The notes below the pieces were generated by a model. It was not told the origin of the DNA. It did no database searches and was given only the letters and a program-made list of their open reading frames with translations. 64,000 nucleotides of DNA from the NCBI RefSeq assembly GCF_019430885.1, contig NZ_JAHYBZ010000004.1, positions 372,001 to 436,000 of the forward strand. Reading direction: 5' to 3'. The translations under genes were made by a program, and so were the position numbers. Every line of letters starts with the position of its first letter. The first letter of the stretch is position 1. The stretch comes from Roseomonas alba (GTDB taxonomy: Bacteria; Pseudomonadota; Alphaproteobacteria; Acetobacterales; Acetobacteraceae). Shown one piece after another: positions 35,280 through 42,722 of the stretch.

Positions 35280-35540
35280 ATGCATGCGCGCGACCGCGCG
35301 GGTGGTGCGGCCGTGACGCTGCCTGGCTCTCCGCGACCGCCGCGGTCGTCGCTCGACCTTGGTCACAGCCCGCCGACGGACCACGACCTCGACGGCATGC
35401 GCGCCGCTGCCTGGCACCAGCACGGCGTCGCCGCCCTCGCCATCCACGACATCACCGACCCCTGGCTGCGCCAGGCGGTCATCAACGAGGCCACCCGCCG
35501 CTGGGGGGCGCGCAGGACAGGAGATCGCCATGGTCGCTAA
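35280..35540 (+). CDS. small phage protein before the DUF6456-like gene
   Basis: An 86-residue frame. The second half (DLDGMRAAAWHQHGVAALAI then DPWLRQAVINEATRRWGAR) is a pattern I know from small phage proteins of alphaproteobacteria. The start is uncertain: ATG at 35280 or a GTG at 35313. It overlaps the next gene by 11 bases. Function unknown. Confidence 0.55.
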   Translation: MHARDRAGGAAVTLPGSPRPPRSSLDLGHSPPTDHDLDGMRAAAWHQHGVAALAIHDITDPWLRQAVINEATRRWGARRTGDRHGR

Positions 35541-36084
35541 GCGCAAGCGCCGGAAGACGCCGAACAACACTGCGGAGGACATCGGCCGCCCGAGCCGCTG
35601 GCGCCTGCAGCATGGCGGCTTCACCGAAGGCGTCCGCGAGGCGGACCCCGAAACCGGTGGACCGGTCGTCCACCGCTACGCCATCGACACCCTCGGCGTG
35701 ATGCTGAACAACGGCACGATCACCCGCGAGATGCACGATGCGGGCGCGATCTTTCGTCGTCAGTTCCGTGCCGCTGCGCTCGACACGCTGCGCGCCATGC
35801 CGCTGATCCGCGTTCATGGCGGTCGCAGCGTCGACACCACGACCGAGCAGCAATTCCAGGCGCGGGAGAAGGTGGCGGCGGCGATCGATGCGCTCGGTGG
35901 TCCTGCCAGCCCCGCCGGTGCCTGCGTGTGGCATGTCGTCGGGCTGGAGAGTTCGATCACCGAATGGGCGCGCCGGTCCGGCTGGGGCGGGCGTCCGATC
36001 GGGCATGCGCAGGGGCAGGGCGTGCTGGTCTCGGCGCTTGGGGTGTTGGCGGCGCATTACGGGCTGACGCGCGTCGCGGCCTGA
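35530..36084 (+). CDS. DUF6456-like phage protein
   Basis: A 184-residue protein. A basic start (AKRKRRKTPNN) leads to TLGVMLNNGTITREMHDAGAIFRRQF, then CVWHVVGLESSITEWARRSG and GVLVSALGVLAAHYGL. The helical core with a late WxVxGxExS element resembles DUF6456, a putative DNA-binding family. Late-gene regulation is a possible job by position. GGAGA lies about seven bases before the ATG. Confidence 0.55.
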   Translation: MVAKRKRRKTPNNTAEDIGRPSRWRLQHGGFTEGVREADPETGGPVVHRYAIDTLGVMLNNGTITREMHDAGAIFRRQFRAAALDTLRAMPLIRVHGGRSVDTTTEQQFQAREKVAAAIDALGGPASPAGACVWHVVGLESSITEWARRSGWGGRPIGHAQGQGVLVSALGVLAAHYGLTRVAA

Positions 36085-36213
36085 TCTTCCGAAGTCCGCC
36101 AACATGCCAAAGGCACTAGGCAACAGTGATCGGGTGCGGTGGGATTAGAGTAGGTACGAGATTCGGCCGCAGTCCCGATAAGGAAGGGGCTCAGCTCCAG
36201 TAGGTAGTCAGCG

Positions 36214-37233
36214 ATGGATTGCAGTTCCCGAGCCACTGCGTTGCGGACATCGCCACGAAGGTCCGTAGCGCGATTCCTCTTGGACACGAACGTTTGGCGC
36301 TACGTTGTGGACGAGGAGGCTGTGCCTGCTCTCTTGGCGGCGGTTCGAAAGAACTCGACTGAAATCTTGATCGCCCCTGGCGTGGTCTACGAGGGGCTGC
36401 GCACGCGAGATGCAGATGTTCGCCGGCGCCTCGCTTGGGCGATGACACGCCCGAAATGGCGCCGTCTAATGCCAGAGGCATTCTCGGAAGCACAGGAGTT
36501 GCTCGGCGAGATCCGACGGCTTCGTCCAGCTTGGCTCCGACCGTCACCGAATCGGATCTGGTCCAACAGGTTCCGACGCGATTGGTCACGCATGAAGGGT
36601 GGGTTCTGGGATCGCGTTCAATTTTCTCCTGATGACGAGGCACGACACATTCGCGATCTGGGCGATGAGCACCTGGAGGCAGCCAGGGTCCAAGCTCAGG
36701 AGCGCAGGGACGCCTTTCGACAATCCTCGTGGAAAGAGACTGATCGGCTCGACAAGACATTCGTTGAGTTCATTCATCCACCTCCAGGGTGGAAGGGTGG
36801 AAGCATAGAGGCTTGGCGAGCCCTTGGATGGTCCACGACGACCATGGCCCTGGCGACGCAGGGACACCCGTATATCGACTGGCTTTCTGACGAGGTCGAT
36901 CTCGATCGTATCCGCACCGATCACGCTGCTTGGGCCCGCTTCTGGTTTATCGATGCCGACCTCAAAGCGATGCCGCGGTTCTGGGTTCGGTGGGCGTTTG
37001 AGCACGTCCAACAGTTCCGGCGCGTGACAGACGGCACACCCGGAGATGCTCAAATAGCAACCTATCTGCTTGACGCCGATGTGGTCGTCTCAGCGGACAA
37101 AGGCCTCATACAGATCCTCGACAGGGTGAGGGGTTCTTGTCCCTTCCGGCTTGCAGAGGGGCACCTGCTCGAGGCCGGTAGGCCGGGCGTCGACGCGTTG
37201 CTGCAGCAGTTGCGCCACCCCTCCGATACCTGA
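36214..37233 (+). CDS. interrupted PIN-domain protein, likely RNase
   Basis: A 339-residue protein. The N-terminus holds the PIN entry FLLDTNVWRYVVD (Asp24) and IAPGVVYEGLR (Glu59). The remaining acidic residues appear only near the end, in GDAQIATYLLDADVVVSADKGL, after about 200 inserted residues rich in Trp and charged groups. Ordinary PIN toxins are about 130 residues, so this is a PIN nuclease split by a large insert. It is less GC-rich than the phage genes on both sides and has no antitoxin-like neighbour. Probably a cargo gene with a toxin or defence role (inference). Confidence 0.65.
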   Translation: MDCSSRATALRTSPRRSVARFLLDTNVWRYVVDEEAVPALLAAVRKNSTEILIAPGVVYEGLRTRDADVRRRLAWAMTRPKWRRLMPEAFSEAQELLGEIRRLRPAWLRPSPNRIWSNRFRRDWSRMKGGFWDRVQFSPDDEARHIRDLGDEHLEAARVQAQERRDAFRQSSWKETDRLDKTFVEFIHPPPGWKGGSIEAWRALGWSTTTMALATQGHPYIDWLSDEVDLDRIRTDHAAWARFWFIDADLKAMPRFWVRWAFEHVQQFRRVTDGTPGDAQIATYLLDADVVVSADKGLIQILDRVRGSCPFRLAEGHLLEAGRPGVDALLQQLRHPSDT

Positions 37234-37448
37234 GGTGATTCTACCAACCGCTACATCTTCGCACTCCCCAGCGGAATCTGGTTTGGGTAGGTTCTCGATA
37301 CTCGTTGGAGATGCGACCGCGGCGCGGGCTCCTGAGCCACAGCGTCGCCTAACTGAGACAGTGGCTCGCGAGCCGATGGTTCCTTCCTGGGCCCGGCGTA
37401 TGCGGGGGGCGGAAGCGCGCAACATCGCTAGCGCCTGGCCCGAAACAT

Positions 37449-37541
37449 GGTTCGCAGTTCGCACCCTTCGGCTCTAATATCAATCGCTTAGCTGCGAACC
37501 ATTGTCGCGTCGGTTCGCAGCCGCGGTTCGCACGGTTCGCA
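37449..37541. repeat. GGTTCGCA iteron array
   Basis: Within the 333-base gap before the methyltransferase genes, GGTTCGCA occurs at 37449, 37512, 37525 and 37534, GTTCGCA at 37457, and the inverted TGCGAACC at 37493. Six copies in 93 bases is far from chance. They end 25 bases before the start of a gene with a ParB-type domain, so they may be binding sites for that protein or another regulator, or an origin. The earlier part of the gap (37234-37448) shows nothing. Confidence 0.65.
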
Positions 37542-37566
37542 CCCCACCCCCTTCCCGGATGGCCCA

Positions 37567-39036
37567 ATGACGCTCCCCTGGATGGCAGCGAAGATCCTGC
37601 TGCGCCCGGTGGCGGAGCTGCGCGCGCATCCCGGCAACGCGCGGCTGCATGGCGCGGCACAGATCGAGCAGATCAAGGCCAGCATGCTGGCCTTCGGCTT
37701 CACCAACCCGCTGCTGGTGGACGAGGCCAGCGTGCTGATCGCGGGCCATGGCCGGCTCGAGGCGGCCCTCGCGCTCGGCATCGAGAAGGTGCCGACCATC
37801 GTGTTGCGGCATCTCTCCGCCGCGCAGAAGGAGGCGCTGCGCCTCGCCGACAACCGCATCGCGGAGAACGCAACCTGGGACCAGGCGCTGCTGCGGGAGG
37901 CGCTCACGGCGGTGCAGGCGGCGCCTGACCTCGACCTTGCGGCACTCGGCTTCTCGTCTGCGGAGCTCGACGACATCCTCGCGGCGGCTGGAGAGGCCGT
38001 GTCCAACGGCGACGCGCCCGAGGCTCTGTCGGCGCCCGCGGTCCAGGGGGGCGGGGACGGCGCGGCGGGTGCGGAGCAGGAGGGGGCGGAGGATGATCCC
38101 GCCAACGCCGAACCGGATCCGCCGCGCCAGGCCGTCACCCGGCCGGGCGACCTCTGGCTGCTCGGCGAGCACCGCCTGCTCTGCGGCGACAGCACGGATG
38201 CCGCGACGGTCGCTCGCGTCATGGGCGCGGACCGCGCAGTGCTGCTGTTCACCAGCCCGCCCTACGGTAACCAGCGCGACTACACCACAGGCGGCGTCTC
38301 GGATTGGGACGCGTTGATGCGCGGCGTGTTCCAGCACCTGCCGGCGACCCTCACCGGGGATGGCCAGGTGCTGGTGAACCTAGGCCTGATCCACCGCGAA
38401 GGCGAGTGGCAGTCCTACTGGCAGGGCTGGCTCGATTGGATGCGCGCGCTCGGCTGGCGACGCTTCGGGCTGTACGCCTGGGACCAGGGTCCCGGCCTGC
38501 CGGGCGACTGGAACGGCCGCCTCGCACCGGCCTTCGAGCTGCTGTTCCACTTCAACCGCGAGGCCCGTGCGCCGAACAAGATCGTCCCCTGCAAGTGGGC
38601 CGGCACGCCGAACAAGGGCAGTGGGCTGCGCGCCGCCGACGGCGAAGTAAAGGCCTACACCCATATCGGCCTGCCGGTGCAGGAGATGCGGATCCCCGAC
38701 AGCGTGCTGCGCATCACCCGCCACAAGGGCCGTGGCATCGAGACCGAGCACCCGGCAGTGTTCCCCGTCGCGCTGCCCGAGTTCCTGATGCGCGCCTACA
38801 CGGAGGAAGGGGACTTCGTGTTCGAGCCCTTTTCGGGGAGCGGGACCACCATCCTGGCGGGCCAGCGCACCGGGCGCCGCGTCTGCGCCATCGAGCTCGC
38901 GCCGGCCTATGTCGACCTGACGATCGCCCGCTGGCGGATGCTGCATTCCGACCTGCCAGTGATGCTGGCGGACAACGGCCGCGACTTTGACGCCGTCGCC
39001 GCAGCGCGGACGGAGGCCTTGGTCGATGCTGCCTGA
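37567..39036 (+). CDS. ParB-domain/DNA methyltransferase fusion, copy 1
   Basis: A 489-residue protein. Residues 8-110 form a ParB/Srx-type domain (GFTNPLLVDE, AGHGRLEAAL). An acidic low-complexity linker (about 142-185) joins it to an N4/N6-type methyltransferase with TSPPYG (229-234) and the SAM motif FEPFSGSGTT near residue 420. The order catalytic-then-SAM motif is the beta class. It may methylate phage or host sites, evade restriction, or regulate. It overlaps the second copy by 11 bases. Confidence 0.85.
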   Translation: MTLPWMAAKILLRPVAELRAHPGNARLHGAAQIEQIKASMLAFGFTNPLLVDEASVLIAGHGRLEAALALGIEKVPTIVLRHLSAAQKEALRLADNRIAENATWDQALLREALTAVQAAPDLDLAALGFSSAELDDILAAAGEAVSNGDAPEALSAPAVQGGGDGAAGAEQEGAEDDPANAEPDPPRQAVTRPGDLWLLGEHRLLCGDSTDAATVARVMGADRAVLLFTSPPYGNQRDYTTGGVSDWDALMRGVFQHLPATLTGDGQVLVNLGLIHREGEWQSYWQGWLDWMRALGWRRFGLYAWDQGPGLPGDWNGRLAPAFELLFHFNREARAPNKIVPCKWAGTPNKGSGLRAADGEVKAYTHIGLPVQEMRIPDSVLRITRHKGRGIETEHPAVFPVALPEFLMRAYTEEGDFVFEPFSGSGTTILAGQRTGRRVCAIELAPAYVDLTIARWRMLHSDLPVMLADNGRDFDAVAAARTEALVDAA

Positions 39037-40288
39037 TCTCGCGGTCACCACCGTCCCGGTCGCCGCGCTCGTCCCTTACGCCGAGAACGCCCGCACGCAC
39101 TCCGAAGCGCAGGTAGCGCAGATCGCCGCCTCCATCGCCGAGTTCGGCTTCGTGAACCCGGTGCTGGTGGACGCCACCGGCGTGCTGGTCGCGGGCCACG
39201 GCCGGGTCATGGCGGCCAAGCGCATCGGTATGGCCGCGGTGCCGGCGATCCGGCTCGCCCACCTGACCGAGGCGCAGGCCCGCGCCCTCCGCCTGGCCGA
39301 CAACCAGATCGCGCTGAACTCCGGCTGGGACGAGGCGCTGCTCGCCGCCGAGATCGCCCGCATCCGCGATGAGGCGGTGGTGGACCTCGACGTCCTCGGC
39401 TTCTCGGGGATGGAGCTCGACCGGCTGCTGGCCGCCGCGGATGCCGGCCTCGAGGACGACGGCGACGATGCGCCGGCCCCTCCCGCGGTGCCGGTCATGC
39501 GCACGGGCGACCTCTGGCGCTGCGGGGACCATCGCCTCCTCTGCGGCGACGCCACGAAGCTCGGCAACGTGCAGCGCGCGCTCGGCGCCGACCGCCTCGC
39601 CGACATGGCCTTCACGGACCCACCCTACAACGTCGCCTACCAGGGCGGCACCGCGGCCCGAATGACCATCGCCAACGATGCGCTGGGCACCGGCTTCCTC
39701 GACTTCCTCCGCCCCGCGATGGCGAACCTGCTCTCGGTGACGAAGGGCGCCTGCTACGTCTGCATGTCCTCGTCCGAGTGGCCGACGCTGCATCGCGCCT
39801 GGCAGGAGGCGGGCGGGAAGTGGTCCAGCACCATCATCTGGGCGAAGAACACCTTCGCCCTCGGCCGCGCCGACTACCACCAGCAGTTCGAGGCAATGCT
39901 CTACGGCTGGAAGGCCGGCGCGCAGCACTACTGGTGCGGCGCGCGCGACCAGGGAAATGTCTGGCACTTCGACAAGCCGGCGAGGAACGACCTCCACCCC
40001 ACCATGAAGCCGGTGGCGCTGGTCGAGCGCGCGATCCGCAACAGCAGCAAGCAGCGCGACACGGTACTGGATCCGTTCGGCGGCTCCGGCACGACGATGA
40101 TTGCGGCGGAGCGGACTGGGCGGCGCGCCGTGCTGCTCGAGCTCGACGCGGCCTATGCCGACGTGATCGTCCGGCGCTGGCAGGAGGCCACCGGTGAGGC
40201 GGCCGTCCTGGATGGCGAAGACCGCACCTTCGCGGATGTCGCCGCTGTGCGCGGCTTGGCCGCGTCACACGACAGCGTCGCAGCGTAG
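39026..40288 (+). CDS. ParB-domain/DNA methyltransferase fusion, copy 2
   Basis: A 420-residue paralogue of the gene before it. ParB-type elements: EFGFVNPVLVDATG and VAGHGRVMAAKRIG (about 40-69). Methyltransferase motifs: TDPPYNVAYQ (197-206) and LDPFGGSGTTMIAAERTGR near the end. DPPY here versus SPPY in copy 1 suggests adenine and cytosine (or distinct target) specificities respectively. Tandem copies of this fusion are common in alphaproteobacterial prophages. Its 3' end overlaps a convergent gene by 24 bases. Confidence 0.87.
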   Translation: MLPDLAVTTVPVAALVPYAENARTHSEAQVAQIAASIAEFGFVNPVLVDATGVLVAGHGRVMAAKRIGMAAVPAIRLAHLTEAQARALRLADNQIALNSGWDEALLAAEIARIRDEAVVDLDVLGFSGMELDRLLAAADAGLEDDGDDAPAPPAVPVMRTGDLWRCGDHRLLCGDATKLGNVQRALGADRLADMAFTDPPYNVAYQGGTAARMTIANDALGTGFLDFLRPAMANLLSVTKGACYVCMSSSEWPTLHRAWQEAGGKWSSTIIWAKNTFALGRADYHQQFEAMLYGWKAGAQHYWCGARDQGNVWHFDKPARNDLHPTMKPVALVERAIRNSSKQRDTVLDPFGGSGTTMIAAERTGRRAVLLELDAAYADVIVRRWQEATGEAAVLDGEDRTFADVAAVRGLAASHDSVAA

Positions 40289-40798
40289 CTCAAACCGGCA
40301 TTCGGGATGCCCGGCCGCGGCGCAGGCCACCTCGCGGCAGACGGGCTCACCCGCGCGCCCCGCCATCTCCAGCACATAGCGCATGCCGCCGGCGAAGCTG
40401 CCCTCGAATGTGTAGCAGACGTGCCGCCTTGTCTCGGGCCCGTAGCCGAGCGCGAAGGCGGAATGCCGCACGGTCACGGTCGCCGTCCCGGCGGCCTCGT
40501 CCAGCGCGGTGATGTCGAGCTGACCATAGCCACGCTGCGACAGCCGCTTGAGGTAATGGCGGAAGGTGTCGACCGGCGTGAGGCCGTGCGTCTTGGCCTC
40601 TGCCCGGCACCATTGCAGGGCGGAGAGGTCGCTCGAAGCGTAGAGGATCTCCCGATACGCCGCGGGGCCGATGGCGGCCTCGATGCCCTTCTGCATATTC
40701 ACCAGGAAATGCCGCGGCAGGTAGATCATCGGCAGGCCATCGGTCGTCCAGATGCCTGTCTCGGGATCCACGTCGATGGGAACTTGCGGCTGGGCCAT
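40265..40798 (-). CDS. V4R-domain-like protein, antisense cargo gene
   Basis: A 177-residue protein. Its C-terminal half (RRHVCYTFEGSFAGGMRYVLEMAG then CREVACAAAGHPECRFELRC) resembles V4R/DUF5943 ligand-sensing domains, which end in a Cys-x-Cys pattern. GGAGA lies about six bases before the ATG at 40798. It runs against all surrounding phage genes and overlaps the end of the methyltransferase by 24 bases, so it is likely a moron expressed in the lysogen. Ligand and role unknown. Confidence 0.65.
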   Translation of the reverse strand: MAQPQVPIDVDPETGIWTTDGLPMIYLPRHFLVNMQKGIEAAIGPAAYREILYASSDLSALQWCRAEAKTHGLTPVDTFRHYLKRLSQRGYGQLDITALDEAAGTATVTVRHSAFALGYGPETRRHVCYTFEGSFAGGMRYVLEMAGRAGEPVCREVACAAAGHPECRFELRCDAVV

Positions 40799-40968
40799 GG
40801 CTTCTCCTGACGGCCGCGGGCCCAAGGGCCGGGGCGGCGATCGCGATGTGATCGGGAAAGCGCAATCTTAGCAATGGGATAACGCTGCACCTCGCTTGGC
40901 TCGGGCGGGGCACAGCGCGAATGGTCCGTCACGCGCAGGGGATGCCCTGCACCAAGACGGAGACGACG

Positions 40969-41205
40969 ATGACCGACCGCGAAGCCCGCGCCGCGCGCAA
41001 CCAGCAGAAGAGCCTCGAGGCCTTCCTGCAGCAGAAGGCCCGCTTCGACACGATGATCGCGGAGCTGCAGCAGATGAGCGCGGACCACTTCGGGGCGGAT
41101 CCCGAGGACGTCCTCTGGGGCAAGGCCGCCACCCTCGAACACTGGAACAGCCGGCTCGCGAGCGTGACGGATTGCTACTTCAGGCGGGGCGAATTCGCCG
41201 AGTAG
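40969..41205 (+). CDS. small coiled-coil phage protein
   Basis: A 78-residue, mostly helical protein: EARAARNQQKSLEAFLQQKAR then FDTMIAELQQMSADHFGADPE and VLWGKAATLEHWNSRLASV. It is a short helix bundle or coiled coil. GGAG lies about six bases before the ATG at 40969. It recurs next to DUF3489 genes in related phages as far as I recall. Function unknown. Confidence 0.55.
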   Translation: MTDREARAARNQQKSLEAFLQQKARFDTMIAELQQMSADHFGADPEDVLWGKAATLEHWNSRLASVTDCYFRRGEFAE

Positions 41206-41240
41206 CACGCGGCACAACCCGCTGCGGCCCCGACCGGCAA

Positions 41241-41276
41241 CGGGCTCCCATCGCAGCAAGCTGCGATGGGAGCCCG
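41241..41276. repeat. perfect 17-base inverted repeat with a two-base centre
   Basis: CGGGCTCCCATCGCAGC, then AA, then its exact reverse complement: a 36-base near-perfect palindrome between the small coiled-coil gene and DUF3489. With only two bases between the arms it would form a cruciform or a strong RNA stem. No T-run follows, so it is not a classical terminator. GACCGGC direct repeats flank it. Confidence 0.85.
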
Positions 41277-41338
41277 GACCGGCGGGGCTCCCGGCAGTAG
41301 GGGCCGATCGTCGGCACCCGAAACCGGAGACCACCACG

Positions 41339-42112
41339 ATGACGAAGCTTACCGACACCCAGCGCGTGATCCTGAGCGCCGCCGCGCAGCACGAGATGGG
41401 CCTCGCCCGCGCGCCGAAGACCCTGCCGGCCGCTGCCCGCAACGCGGTGTTCCGCAGCCTGATCAAGACCAACCTGCTCACCGAGATCAACGCCCCGCGG
41501 GAGCATGTCGGGCTCGGCTGGCGCCAGGATGAGGACGGGACCTGGATCGTGGCGCGCATCACCGACGAGGGGCTGCGCGCCATCGGCATCGACCCGAACG
41601 AGGGAGACGCGAAGGCCGCCGCGCCGGTGGCCGACACAGCGCCCACGGGCGGGGAGGACGCCGCGGAGGGAGATGCCCCCGCGGAGGAGGCCGAACCCGC
41701 CCACGCCGCGCCCACGTCCGCCCCGCGCGCGAGCCTGCGCGATGCCGCCGCCGCGGTCCTCGCAGCCTGGGACGACGAGGCCAACCGCGAGACTGACATG
41801 ATCACCGCCCTCGACGGGCCGATGGCGGCTCTCCGCGTCGCCCTGGCAGGCAAGCCGCCCCGCGCGCGGCGCAAGCCGCGCGAGGGCACGAAGCAGGAGC
41901 AGGTGCTCGCCCTGCTCCGCCGCGAGGAGGGCGCCACCATCGCGCAGATTTGCGAAGCCACCGGCTGGCAGCAGCACACGGTTCGGGGCTTCTTCGCGGG
42001 CCTGAAGAAGCGCCAGGGGATCGAGGTGCAGGTGCTGGAGCGGGTCCGGCAGGTCGGCCCCAACAAGGAGGGCGCCCGCGGGTCCTACACGGTCTACCAC
42101 CTGCCGGCCTGA
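41339..42112 (+). CDS. DUF3489 domain protein
   Basis: A 257-residue protein. The N-terminal part is MTKLTDTQRVILSAAAQ, a winged-helix start, then an acidic linker (about 96-130). The C-terminal part GTKQEQVLALLRREEGATIAQ then GWQQHTVRGFFAGLKKRQG is DUF3489, a winged-helix DNA-binding unit. It probably regulates late genes or DNA handling, from position. GGAGA precedes the start. Confidence 0.8.
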   Translation: MTKLTDTQRVILSAAAQHEMGLARAPKTLPAAARNAVFRSLIKTNLLTEINAPREHVGLGWRQDEDGTWIVARITDEGLRAIGIDPNEGDAKAAAPVADTAPTGGEDAAEGDAPAEEAEPAHAAPTSAPRASLRDAAAAVLAAWDDEANRETDMITALDGPMAALRVALAGKPPRARRKPREGTKQEQVLALLRREEGATIAQICEATGWQQHTVRGFFAGLKKRQGIEVQVLERVRQVGPNKEGARGSYTVYHLPA

Positions 42113-42135
42113 GCCCGCCGAAACTCCGCGAAGGG

Positions 42136-42167
42136 GCCCGCCGCCGAGGGGTAGCGGGCTCTTCTTC
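42136..42167 (+). terminator. possible terminator after DUF3489
   Basis: GCCCGC (42136-42141) and GCGGGC (42154-42159) form a stem, followed by TCTTCTTCGT. The T content is modest, so this is a plausible but weak intrinsic terminator before the packaging operon. Confidence 0.4.
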
Positions 42168-42202
42168 GTCATGACCATCTTGAGCGGCGGGAGGTCGCCG
42201 CC

Positions 42203-42718
42203 ATGCCGGAGCTGACCCCCTCCACCCGCGAGGCCGCCCGCCGCATTGGCATCACCGAGACGGCGCTGCGCAAGGCCGAGCAGACCAACCGGATCGCCCG
42301 CGAGCCGGACGGCCGGTGGGACATCGACAAGACCCGCCGCCGCCTGGTGGAGACCGCCGACCCCGTGCGGTCGCCGCTTGCTGCGGGCAGCGGCGGTGAC
42401 GGCACGCCTTACGCCCGGCTGAAGGTCGCGCAGCTCGCACTGAAGGTGGAAGCGCAGCGGCTGGCGCTGGACGAGAATAAGCGCCGGCTGCTCGACGCCG
42501 CGGAGGCCAACGCCACGATCGACGAGATCGCCGGCGCGATGCGCGACGCGCTGCTGAACTGGCCCGCCCGCGTGTCGGGGCTGATCGCCGCGGAGCTCGG
42601 TGTCGACCCGCACCTGCTGCAGACCATCCTGCAGCAGCACATCACCGACCTGCTTTCGGAGGCGGCCGATCGCTTCGATCCCACAGGCATCGGCGGAGAT
42701 CGGTCCCCGGACGCGTGA
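42203..42718 (+). CDS. terminase small subunit, Nu1-like
   Basis: A 171-residue protein. The N-terminus (TREAARRIGITETALRKAEQ) is an HTH for pac or cos recognition, followed by a helical middle (RLKVAQLALKVEAQRLALDENKRRLL) and a C-terminal oligomerisation part. It matches the lambda Nu1 family and lies directly before a GpA-type large subunit. A GGAGG motif precedes the ATG. Confidence 0.75.
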   Translation: MPELTPSTREAARRIGITETALRKAEQTNRIAREPDGRWDIDKTRRRLVETADPVRSPLAAGSGGDGTPYARLKVAQLALKVEAQRLALDENKRRLLDAAEANATIDEIAGAMRDALLNWPARVSGLIAAELGVDPHLLQTILQQHITDLLSEAADRFDPTGIGGDRSPDA

Positions 42719-42722
42719 CCAT

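Noticed and set aside
35083-35316. 77-residue frame overlapping the primase-helicase stop
   Set aside because: It has an ATGA overlap, but its product has no protein-like pattern and it crosses the AT-rich patch, which fits a regulatory or origin site better.
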